64,000 nucleotides of DNA, taken from positions 230,115-294,114 of the forward strand of contig CADCHE010000002.1 of assembly GCA_902801205.1 (NCBI GenBank). The letters run 5' to 3'. The notes below the pieces were generated by a model, which was not told the origin of the DNA, searched no databases, and was given only the letters and a program-made list of their open reading frames with translations. Each line of letters begins with the position of its first letter. Within the stretch, counting starts at the first letter, position 1. A program made the position numbers and the translations under genes. Positions 43,481 through 51,328 of the stretch are shown piece by piece. Source of the stretch: an uncultured Bacteroidia bacterium. GTDB lineage: Bacteria; Bacteroidota; Bacteroidia; Bacteroidales; UBA932.

Positions 43481-44941
43481 ATGGAAACGACTCTCAAGAA
43501 AGGGAATCCCTTCTTCTTGACCGGCATCGTGCTTGTCGCCGTGCTGGGCGGATTGCTGTTCGGGTACGATACAGCAGTCATCTCCGGGGCGGAGAAGGGG
43601 CTGCAGGCCTTCTTCAGCGGGGCGTCTGATTTCAGCTATACGGACGCCTTGCACGGCTTCACGACCTCCAGCGCCCTGATCGGCTGCGTCATCGGCGCCC
43701 TTCTTTCCGGCCTCCTGGCGGCACGCCTGGGACGCAAACGTTCCCTTTTCGTCGCCGGTATCCTCTTTCTGCTCAGCGCCTTGGGCTCCTATGCCCCCGA
43801 ATTCCTCTTTTTCAAGAAGGGGGTCCCGACCCTGGGGCTGCTGGTCGCTTTCAACGGCTACCGCATCCTGGGCGGCATCGGCGTCGGAATCGCCTCGGCG
43901 CTCTGCCCGATGTATATCGCCGAAGTGTCTCCCGCCGGGAAACGTGGCAAACTGGTCTCCTGGAACCAGTTCGCCATCATCTTCGGCCAGCTGGTCGTCT
44001 ATTTCGTGAACTACCTGATCGTCCGCTCCCATGCCTCCGATCCGCAGGTGGCGGCCTGGACACAGGCTGTGGGCTGGCGGGTGATGTTCGTTTCCGAAGC
44101 GGTGCCCGCGGCGCTTTTCGCCCTGCTGATCCTCCTGGTGCCCGAAACGCCGCGCTATCTGGCCCTGGTCGGCCGGGATGACAAGGCGCTCGAGGTCCTG
44201 AGCCGCATCAACGGTGAGGACCGCGCCCGCGAGATCCTCTCGGAGATCAAGGACACCCTGACCGAAAAGACGGAGAAGCTCTTCTCCTACGGCTGGATGG
44301 TCATCTTCGTCGGCTGCATGCTCAGCGTCTTCCAGCAGATCATCGGCATCAACGCCGTGCTGTACTTCGCGCCGCGCATCTTCGAATCGATGGGGGTGAG
44401 CAACAACATGCTCTTCACCGTCATCATGGGCGTCATCAACATCACGTTCACCCTGCTGGCCGTGTTCACTGTGGAGAAGTTCGGACGCAAGCCGCTGCTG
44501 ATCACCGGGTCCCTGGGCATGGCCGTCGGCGCCCTGGGCGTGGCGCTCTCCAATGTCGTGAGCCTGCCCGCCGTGGTGCCCGTCCTCAGCATCATGGTCT
44601 ACAGCGCCTGCTTCATGTTCAGCTGGGGGCCGATCTGCTGGGTCTATATGGCGGAACTGTTCCCGAATACCATCCGGAGCGCCGCCACGGCCGTCGCCGT
44701 CGCCTTCCAGTGGATCTTCAATTTCCTGGTCTCGTCCACCTTCGTGCCGATGTACAACATGCGGCTGGGGGCGATGGGTGACCGTTTCGGGCACTTCTTC
44801 GCCTATGCCCTTTACGGCGTCATCTGCCTGGTGGCCGCTGTCTTCGTGTGGCGGCTGGTTCCGGAGACCAAGGGCAAAACCCTCGAACAGATGTCCGCCC
44901 TCTGGCGGGAAAGAAACGCAAAGAAAATGAAAGATGCATAG
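43481..44941 (+). CDS. xylE: D-xylose:proton symporter, XylE type
   Basis: This 486-residue MFS sugar porter has 12 helices. It carries the family motifs GLLFGYDTAVISGAEKGL at the N-terminus, RLGRKRS in loop 2-3, VPETPRYLALVGR at the end of helix 6, QQIIGINAVLYFAPRIF in helix 7, EKFGRKPLL, and VPETKGKTLEQM at the C-terminus. This set fits D-xylose or related pentose import with a proton. It lies 2 bases after xylA and overlaps the GH43 gene by 8 bases, tying transport to polysaccharide hydrolysis. Confidence 0.92.
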   Translation: METTLKKGNPFFLTGIVLVAVLGGLLFGYDTAVISGAEKGLQAFFSGASDFSYTDALHGFTTSSALIGCVIGALLSGLLAARLGRKRSLFVAGILFLLSALGSYAPEFLFFKKGVPTLGLLVAFNGYRILGGIGVGIASALCPMYIAEVSPAGKRGKLVSWNQFAIIFGQLVVYFVNYLIVRSHASDPQVAAWTQAVGWRVMFVSEAVPAALFALLILLVPETPRYLALVGRDDKALEVLSRINGEDRAREILSEIKDTLTEKTEKLFSYGWMVIFVGCMLSVFQQIIGINAVLYFAPRIFESMGVSNNMLFTVIMGVINITFTLLAVFTVEKFGRKPLLITGSLGMAVGALGVALSNVVSLPAVVPVLSIMVYSACFMFSWGPICWVYMAELFPNTIRSAATAVAVAFQWIFNFLVSSTFVPMYNMRLGAMGDRFGHFFAYALYGVICLVAAVFVWRLVPETKGKTLEQMSALWRERNAKKMKDA

Positions 44942-46670
44942 ACTCCTTCCTTTACTGGCCTCCGCCTGCCTGCTGGCGGTGTCCTGCGGACGGCACATCG
45001 ATCCTTCCCGCGTGGTGACCAATCCGATCGACGTCGACTATGCGTTCACGCACCACCATCCCGAGGGCGGGCGCGAGGCGGCCGACCCGGTGGTGGCCGT
45101 CTTCGAAGGCCGCTACTACTTGTTCCCTTCCATGTCGTACGGCTACTGGAGCTCGGACGACATGCAGCATTGGAAGTTCATCACCAACGACTTCATGCCA
45201 TTCGGCGACTATGCGCCGGCGGTCATGGTCTACAAGGGAGAACTCTACTGGGCCGTTTCGTTCCACAACCAGCTCTACAAGACGGCTACGCCGGAGGACG
45301 GAGACTCCTGGACGCTGGCGGCGGACACGCTGAACGCCTACATCGACCAGCCGGAGCGGACCATCGTGGATCCCTACCTGTTCCCGGACGACGACGGGCG
45401 CGTCTACTACTACTGGGGCTGCTCCATGGTCGACCCGATCCGGGGCGTGGAACTGGATCCGGAGAACGGATTCCGGCCCAAGACGCAGCCGTTCGACCTC
45501 ATCCCGCACAACGAGAAAGTGTACGGCTGGGAGTGCCGCGGCGCGAACAACGACACCGCCGACCCGAGTTCCAACGAGGGGGGGGCAATGTGCAAGCGCG
45601 ACGGGAAGTACTACCTGCAGTATGCAGGCCCCGGCACGGAATGGGACATCTACGGTGACGGCGTCTATGTGAGCGACTCCCCGCTGGGACCTTTCACGCA
45701 CTGCGACGATTCGCCCTTCAGCATCAAACCCGGCGGCTGGATGCCCGGTGCGGGCCACGGCGACACGTTCCAGGACAAGTACGGGAACTGGTGGCACGTG
45801 GCTTCCACCGTCATCAGCCGGCGTTTCCTCTTCGAGCGCCGGATCGGCTTCTTCCCGGTCTTTTTCACGCCGGAAGGCGACATGCACGCGATGACCGACT
45901 TCTCGGATTTCCCGTACGTGCTGCCCGACCGCAAGGTCGATTGGACGAAGGAATCGCCCTGGACGGGCTGGATGGACCTTTCGCTCGGGAAGACGGCGGC
46001 CGCCTCCTCCGAGAAGGAAGGGCATCCCGCCGCCCTGGCCGCGGACGGCGACATCAAGACTTGGTGGAGCGCCGCGACGGGTGGGGCCGGCGAGTGGCTG
46101 TGCATCGACCTCGGACGGAAATGCCGTGTGAACGCCGTGCAGCCCAACTTCGCCGACGAGGACTTCGGCATGTTCGAGGCGGGGAAGGAGAAATCGCCCT
46201 ACCGCTATGTCGTGGAGGTCTCCGCCGACGGTGCGTCCTGGAAGCAGGTCTTCGACCGTTCGGAAAGCGCGGATACGCGACCGCACGAGCTGCTGGTGCT
46301 CGACAAGCCCGTGAAGGCGCGCTATGTGCGCCTGACGTCCACCTCCGCCCTCACGGGGAAACTCTCCCTGCACGACCTGCGGGTGTTCGGCCTGGCACGG
46401 GGCGCCAAACCTGCTGCGGCGACCGGCCTGAAGGTAGTCCGGGAGGCGGACCGGCGCCGCATGGAACTCTCCTGGCAGCCGGCCTCCGGTGCGACGGCCT
46501 ACATCGTCCGCTGGGGACTGCGCCCCGATGCGCTCTTCAGCGCCTGCCAGACATCGGAGACGAAGCTCGAAAAGGGGCTCTTCTCCACCGACCAGTCCTA
46601 TTGTTTCCGGGTGGACGCGATCGGCGACACCGGCATCACGCCTGGGAAAGAAATCATCTGCGTTGAATAA
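44934..46670 (+). CDS. GH43-family lipoprotein with F5/8C (CBM32-like) and Fn3 domains
   Basis: This 578-residue lipoprotein (LLAVSC) has a five-bladed propeller (about 30-335): ADPVVAVFEGRYYLF, TIVDPYLFPDDDGRVYYYWG, WECRGANNDTADPSSNEGGA and GAGHGDTFQDKYGNWWHVAS. An F5/8-type C domain (about 345-485, with AAASSEKEGHPAALAADGDI and ARYVRLTSTS) follows. A C-terminal fibronectin III-like domain (about 495-578) ends the chain. The expected activity is beta-xylosidase or alpha-L-arabinofuranosidase, which agrees with the xylose genes. It begins 8 bases inside the xylE gene. Confidence 0.87.
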   Translation: MHRLLPLLASACLLAVSCGRHIDPSRVVTNPIDVDYAFTHHHPEGGREAADPVVAVFEGRYYLFPSMSYGYWSSDDMQHWKFITNDFMPFGDYAPAVMVYKGELYWAVSFHNQLYKTATPEDGDSWTLAADTLNAYIDQPERTIVDPYLFPDDDGRVYYYWGCSMVDPIRGVELDPENGFRPKTQPFDLIPHNEKVYGWECRGANNDTADPSSNEGGAMCKRDGKYYLQYAGPGTEWDIYGDGVYVSDSPLGPFTHCDDSPFSIKPGGWMPGAGHGDTFQDKYGNWWHVASTVISRRFLFERRIGFFPVFFTPEGDMHAMTDFSDFPYVLPDRKVDWTKESPWTGWMDLSLGKTAAASSEKEGHPAALAADGDIKTWWSAATGGAGEWLCIDLGRKCRVNAVQPNFADEDFGMFEAGKEKSPYRYVVEVSADGASWKQVFDRSESADTRPHELLVLDKPVKARYVRLTSTSALTGKLSLHDLRVFGLARGAKPAAATGLKVVREADRRRMELSWQPASGATAYIVRWGLRPDALFSACQTSETKLEKGLFSTDQSYCFRVDAIGDTGITPGKEIICVE

Positions 46671-46686
46671 TGAACAGACTGTGAAT

Positions 46687-47889
46687 ATGATGAAACGAGT
46701 TTTAACCCTGGCCTTCTGCTTCCTGGCCGTTTCGGCGTCCCTGCTTGCGCAAGGACGGCCTGACCGCCGGAAAACCGGGCCGAAACACTATGACGTGGCC
46801 GCTTACCTGTACCCGGCCTATGCCTATAACGACCCGCGCCTGCGCCCCTTCTGGCCTTCCGGCATGGGTGAGTGGGAGACGGTGCTGACGATGCAGCAGC
46901 GCAACCCCGGCCACTACTGGAACCGGATGCCCCTGTGGGGACCGGTCAACGAGGCCGATCCGGCCGTAATGGAGATGGAGATCGAACAGGCGACCCGGCA
47001 CGGCGTGAACGTGTTCATCTTCGACTGGTACTGGTATGACAACCGTCCCTTCATGGAGACAACCCTCACGGACGGCTTCCTGAAAGCGCGCAACCGCGAC
47101 AAGATGCAGTTCTATCTGATGTGGGCCAACCATCCTTGCGGCAACGCTTGGGACACCCGTATCTCGAACCTCGATCCGGACAACGTCATCTGGACCGGTG
47201 AAGTGGACCGCGACGAGTTCGAGAAGGTCTGCAAGCGGAACATCGAACTGTTCTTCAAGCAGCCCAACTATTACAAGATTGACGGCAAACCCGTCTTCAT
47301 GATCTACGAGGTGACGAACTTCATCAAGGGGATCGGCGGTGTCGAGGCTGCTTCCGATGCGCTGGCCTGGTTCCGCAATGAGGTGAAGAAGGCCGGTTTC
47401 CCGGACCTTGAACTCCAGTTCACGATGTACTCCACCCAGTTCAACTACAGCGGCGTGGATGCCGGCAAACAGGGGCGTCCCGGGGCGGAATTCATGCGGA
47501 AACTGGGTTTTACCAGCCTCTCGCACTACCAGTTCTGCCACTTTGTCTGGCCGGACGGAGACTACGAGGAGATCCTCTCGCACGTCTATCCCGAATGGGA
47601 ACGGATCGATGCCGACTTCGACATGCCCTACTACCCGCACGTGACGGTCGGCTGGGACAACAGTCCGCGCTACGGTACGAGCCCGGTGATCAAGGAGAAC
47701 ACCCCGGAGCGCTTCGCCGAGGCGCTGCGCCATGCCCGTGCCTTCCTGGACGCGCGTCCGGACTTGCATCCGCTCGTCACCATCAACTCCTGGAACGAAT
47801 GGACGGAGACGAGCTATCTCCAGCCGGACAATGTCTACGGGTACGGCTACCTGGAAGCCGTGAAGAAGGTTTTCATGGATGGTGAGTGA
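46687..47889 (+). CDS. WbsX/GH99-like secreted protein
   Basis: This 400-residue protein has a signal peptide (FLAVSASLLAQ) and a TIM-barrel-like body. The body carries YDVAAYLYPAYAYNDPRLRP, ATRHGVNVFIFDWYWYDNRP, KPVFMIYE and LVTINSWNEWTETSYLQP. These match the Glyco_tran_WbsX (PF14307) family, related to GH71/GH99 proteins. Despite the name, members encoded with CAZymes in Bacteroidota are exported and are probably glycosidases. The paired start ATGATG at 46687 is used. It lies 16 bases after the GH43 gene and overlaps the GH51 gene by 4 bases. Confidence 0.8.
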   Translation: MMKRVLTLAFCFLAVSASLLAQGRPDRRKTGPKHYDVAAYLYPAYAYNDPRLRPFWPSGMGEWETVLTMQQRNPGHYWNRMPLWGPVNEADPAVMEMEIEQATRHGVNVFIFDWYWYDNRPFMETTLTDGFLKARNRDKMQFYLMWANHPCGNAWDTRISNLDPDNVIWTGEVDRDEFEKVCKRNIELFFKQPNYYKIDGKPVFMIYEVTNFIKGIGGVEAASDALAWFRNEVKKAGFPDLELQFTMYSTQFNYSGVDAGKQGRPGAEFMRKLGFTSLSHYQFCHFVWPDGDYEEILSHVYPEWERIDADFDMPYYPHVTVGWDNSPRYGTSPVIKENTPERFAEALRHARAFLDARPDLHPLVTINSWNEWTETSYLQPDNVYGYGYLEAVKKVFMDGE

Positions 47890-49421
47890 TGAAACGGCTG
47901 CTTATCCTGATCCTTTCCCTGCTCGCCGCCTGGCAGGGACTGTCCGCCCAGAACACCGCCCGGGTGCGGGCCGGGGCGGAACGGATCGTTTATAATCCGA
48001 TGATATTCGGCGGCTTTCTGGAACATTTCGATACCCAGGTCTACGGCGGCGTCTACTGCCCCGGCAGCCCGCTCTCGGACGAGGACGGGTTCCGCAAGGA
48101 CGTCCTTGAAGCCGTCCGGGAACTGAAGGTTCCCATCGTCCGCTGGCCCGGTGGCTGCTTCGTCTCCGCCTATCACTGGAAAGACGGGGTGGGCCCGGAC
48201 CGGCAAAGCGTCTGGGACAAGGCCTGGCAGGTGGAGGAACCGAATACTTTCGGGACCGACGAGTTCGTCAAGTGGTGCCGGAAAGCGGGCTGTGAGCCGT
48301 ACATCTGCACGAATGCCGGCACCGGCACGATGGAAGAGATGAGCGACTGGGTGGAGTACTGCAACCTGACGACGGGCAAGTTCGCCCGCCAGCGGGCTGC
48401 CAACGGCTCCCCGGAACCGTTCAACGTCAAGTACTGGAGCATCGGGAACGAGAACTGGGGCATGCACGAGATGGGCGAGAAAACCGTCCAGGAGTGGGGC
48501 CATCTCGTCACCGAGTCCGCCAAGCTGATGCGCAGCGTCGACAAGGACATCGTCCTCTTCGCCGCCGCGATGCCGGACCGGCGGTGGACCCTGCCCCTGC
48601 TGCAGTCGGCGGGCTACCTGCTCGACGAGGTGTCCATCCACGACTACTGGGATGGCGACCTGCACTTCACCTACAACCCCAAATCCTATCTGGAGTGCAT
48701 GATGATGACGGACGGACCGGAGAAGGACATCCGCGCGACCCTCGCCATCCTCGAGGAGGCGGGTGCCGCCGGCCGGATCAAGATCGCGTTCGACGAGTGG
48801 AACCTGAGAGGCTGGCACCATCCGGGCATCGGCGAACTGCGGAAGGGGTATGACTTCGCCGCCCGCCGCCGGAACGACACCGCTTCCACGTACACGATGT
48901 GCGATGCCGTCTTCTCCGCCTGTTTCCTGAACACCTGCCTGCGCTACGGCGACAAGGTGGATGTCGCCTGCTTCTCGCCGATCGCCAACACCTGCGGCCC
49001 CCTGTTCGTCCATCCGGAAGGCATCGTCCGCCGGACGACGTTCTTCGCCCTGAAGATGTACGGGAACGACCTGCTCCCGTATGTCGTTCCGCTGGACGTG
49101 GCCTCGGAACCGCTCGTGTGCGGCGACCGTTCGACGCCCGTGCTGGACGCCGTCCTGACCTCCGACGCCGCGGGGAAAGCCTTCGTCTGCGCCGTGGCCA
49201 ACAAGCACCCGGAGCAGGCGGTCCGGCTGACCCTCGACTTCAAGGGGATGGGGCTCAAGGCGCCCCGGAAAGTGCGTGCGCGCGTCCTGGAGGGCCGTTC
49301 CGCGGACGACTACAACGATATCGGGGACGAACACGTGCGCCCGGTCGACATGGACCTGCCCGTGAAGGACGGCGCCGTTGCCATCCCCGCCCATTCTGTC
49401 ACCTTCCTTTTCCTTCAATGA
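47886..49421 (+). CDS. Alpha-L-arabinofuranosidase, GH51
   Basis: This 511-residue enzyme removes arabinofuranosyl residues from arabinoxylan or arabinan. It has a cleavable signal (LILSLLAAWQGLSAQ). The (alpha/beta)8 barrel shows MIFGGFLEHF, VPIVRWPGGCFVSAYHWKDG, KYWSIGNENWG (acid/base Glu near residue 190) and IAFDEWNLRG (nucleophile Glu near residue 304). The C-terminal beta-sandwich spans about 400-511. Export suggests a periplasmic or surface place of action, unlike many cytosolic GH51 enzymes. It overlaps the WbsX gene by 4 bases. Confidence 0.93.
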   Translation: MMKRLLILILSLLAAWQGLSAQNTARVRAGAERIVYNPMIFGGFLEHFDTQVYGGVYCPGSPLSDEDGFRKDVLEAVRELKVPIVRWPGGCFVSAYHWKDGVGPDRQSVWDKAWQVEEPNTFGTDEFVKWCRKAGCEPYICTNAGTGTMEEMSDWVEYCNLTTGKFARQRAANGSPEPFNVKYWSIGNENWGMHEMGEKTVQEWGHLVTESAKLMRSVDKDIVLFAAAMPDRRWTLPLLQSAGYLLDEVSIHDYWDGDLHFTYNPKSYLECMMMTDGPEKDIRATLAILEEAGAAGRIKIAFDEWNLRGWHHPGIGELRKGYDFAARRRNDTASTYTMCDAVFSACFLNTCLRYGDKVDVACFSPIANTCGPLFVHPEGIVRRTTFFALKMYGNDLLPYVVPLDVASEPLVCGDRSTPVLDAVLTSDAAGKAFVCAVANKHPEQAVRLTLDFKGMGLKAPRKVRARVLEGRSADDYNDIGDEHVRPVDMDLPVKDGAVAIPAHSVTFLFLQ

Positions 49422-49422
49422 T

Positions 49423-50211
49423 ATGAAATACAAGAGCTTCCTAATGATTGTGGTGGCTGTCCTGCTGGCCTCCTGCACGGACCCCGTCCCCGGCTGGAAA
49501 CTGGTCTGGACGGAAGATTTCAACGGACCGGCCATCGACACCACTGTCTGGACCCGCGTCCCGACCGGCCTCTCGGACTGGGATGACATGATGTCGCCCC
49601 GGGAGGACCTGGCCTACATCGAAGACGGCGAACTCGTCTTGCTGGGGAAAGTGGGCGACCCTGCCGCCGGCGACAAGACCCCTTTCGTCACCGGCGGCAT
49701 CTGGAGCGCCGGGAAGAAATCGTTCGCGATGGCCCGCTTTGAGGTCAAGGCCAAGTTCAACAGCGCCAACGGCTTCTGGCCCGCTTTGTGGCTGATGCCG
49801 GACCGTCCGCTTCCGGAGCCGGAGTATGCGGAGATCGACATCATGGAGCACACCAACTGGGACGGTTTCGTCTACCAGACCGTGCATTCCCGCTACACCC
49901 TGGACAACGGGGAAGAGGAACAGCCGCCCCATTCCGGCACGGGGGCGGTCAATCCGTACGAGTGGAATGTCTATGCCGCGGAGGTGTACCGGGACAGCAT
50001 CTGCCTGTACACCAACGGGATGAAGACGTTGACCTATGAACGGATGGAAGGGACTGCACACCAGTTTCCCTGGCCGGACCCCCCGTTTTACCTGATCCTC
50101 TCCAACCAGCTCGGCGGGGGATGGGTCGGGAAGGTCGACGTCCCCGCGCACCTGCCATCGGAGATGCGCGTCGACTGGATCAAAGTGTACCAGCGCGACG
50201 ACCGGGACTAG
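49423..50211 (+). CDS. GH16-family endo-glycanase lipoprotein
   Basis: This 262-residue lipoprotein (AVLLASC) has a jelly-roll fold with the GH16 catalytic box AEIDIMEH near residues 136-143, whose two Glu residues are nucleophile and acid/base. KLVWTEDFNG, YIEDGELVL, SANGFWPALWLMPDR and VPAHLPSEMRVDWIKVYQ are standard. GH16 covers laminarinases, agarases and xyloglucanases; a beta-1,3- or mixed-linkage glucanase is the simplest guess. It starts 1 base after the GH51 stop and ends the xylose/arabinose operon. Confidence 0.93.
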   Translation: MKYKSFLMIVVAVLLASCTDPVPGWKLVWTEDFNGPAIDTTVWTRVPTGLSDWDDMMSPREDLAYIEDGELVLLGKVGDPAAGDKTPFVTGGIWSAGKKSFAMARFEVKAKFNSANGFWPALWLMPDRPLPEPEYAEIDIMEHTNWDGFVYQTVHSRYTLDNGEEEQPPHSGTGAVNPYEWNVYAAEVYRDSICLYTNGMKTLTYERMEGTAHQFPWPDPPFYLILSNQLGGGWVGKVDVPAHLPSEMRVDWIKVYQRDDRD

Positions 50212-50214
50212 GCC

Positions 50215-51183
50215 TCAGGCCTTCCGGTACGCAAACATGCATTCGGAATCCCCGTGTTCCCGCTCAATCATCGTCCATTGGGCGGGTTTTTCTTCGCCTT
50301 CCGCAAGCGGCTTCGGGAAGAAGAATTCGTATTCGTGGAACCGCGCTTCCGCATGGTCCTCTTCCAGGCGGAAAACAGTATAGCCGATGTCCCCCCAATG
50401 GCCCGTGGAGGGGATGCAAAGCGTCCGGATCAGGGTCTGTTCCGCGTAATTCTTCATCATCCATGCATCCAGGCAGATATGGCGGTGTCCGAAGAGATAC
50501 CCGCTGCAGGTCGGACTCGAGACCAGGATTCCGCTGATGCCGGTCTCCTCGATCGGATGATGCGATGATACGAAAACCGGCTTGTCCGTGTAAGAAGACA
50601 GTTTGTCCGCCAGCCACTGCTTCTGCGCGTCGTTCAGTGCACCCTCGACGATGCCTTTCTCAGGATCGGGATCTTCCTGCAGGGAATCCAGCAGGATGAA
50701 ATCAGCCCGCGGAGTCTCTACGACGAAGACGAAGCGGTCTTTCACGTGGGTTGCCGCGGCCATCTCCGGGAAGGCTTCCGCAAAACGCTTCCGGCGGTCG
50801 TGATTCCCCATCGCCATGGTCAGGTGGATTCCCGCCGTTTCGAGCGGAGCGACGATCTCCTTCAAAAGCGCATAATCCTCCGGTTTCCCTATCGCATAGG
50901 CCAAGTCTCCCAGCGCAATGACATTCCGCGGCTTGGGATCCATGGCAAGGATGTCGGCGATGGTCCGCCGCAGCTTCTCCGGCTGGTATCCGTCCGGATG
51001 GATGTGGAGGTCGGAGATGAAGACGACCAGGTTGTCATCTGTTCCTCCCTTCTTCTTTTTCCGACGTGCTTTGTCTGCAGGAATCGCTTCCCATTTTCCG
51101 AAAGGAGCTGCTTTCAGGATTGCACCTTGCATCCCGAGGAAAGCCATGCTCCCGAGAAACTTTCTTCTGTCCATCGTTCCCAT
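50215..51183 (-). CDS. Tat-type secreted metallophosphoesterase
   Basis: This 322-residue calcineurin-like phosphoesterase has a twin-arginine leader (MDRRKFLGSMAFLG). The metal-binding motifs occur in order: VFISDLHIHPDG, IALGDLAY, AMGNHDRRK, VFVSSHHPIEE and FGHRHIC. A C-terminal beta extension of about 60 residues follows. Targets in this family range from nucleotides to phosphodiesters; none can be assigned. It is an isolated minus-strand gene between two plus-strand CAZyme groups. An in-frame ATG at 51174 (MDRRKFL) is an alternative start. Confidence 0.85.
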   Translation of the reverse strand: MGTMDRRKFLGSMAFLGMQGAILKAAPFGKWEAIPADKARRKKKKGGTDDNLVVFISDLHIHPDGYQPEKLRRTIADILAMDPKPRNVIALGDLAYAIGKPEDYALLKEIVAPLETAGIHLTMAMGNHDRRKRFAEAFPEMAAATHVKDRFVFVVETPRADFILLDSLQEDPDPEKGIVEGALNDAQKQWLADKLSSYTDKPVFVSSHHPIEETGISGILVSSPTCSGYLFGHRHICLDAWMMKNYAEQTLIRTLCIPSTGHWGDIGYTVFRLEEDHAEARFHEYEFFFPKPLAEGEEKPAQWTMIEREHGDSECMFAYRKA

Positions 51184-51276
51184 TGCTTGTTATTGTCTTC
51201 GGAGATAGATTATGGTGTTGTGAATCATTTCATTGCTAAAGTAGTGAAAAAACCTCTGGATTGCAATGGATTTCGT

Positions 51277-51284
51277 TATTTTTG
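51277..51284 (+). promoter_or_regulatory. -7 box upstream of GH78-type gene (copy B)
   Basis: TATTTTTG fits TAnnTTTG, 45 bases before the ATG at 51329. The nearest upstream TTG (51261) is too close, so support is from the -7 box only. Confidence 0.4.
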
Positions 51285-51328
51285 TATTTGTAACTCCTTT
51301 ACACGTATTGTCCATAATCTGAAATCTG

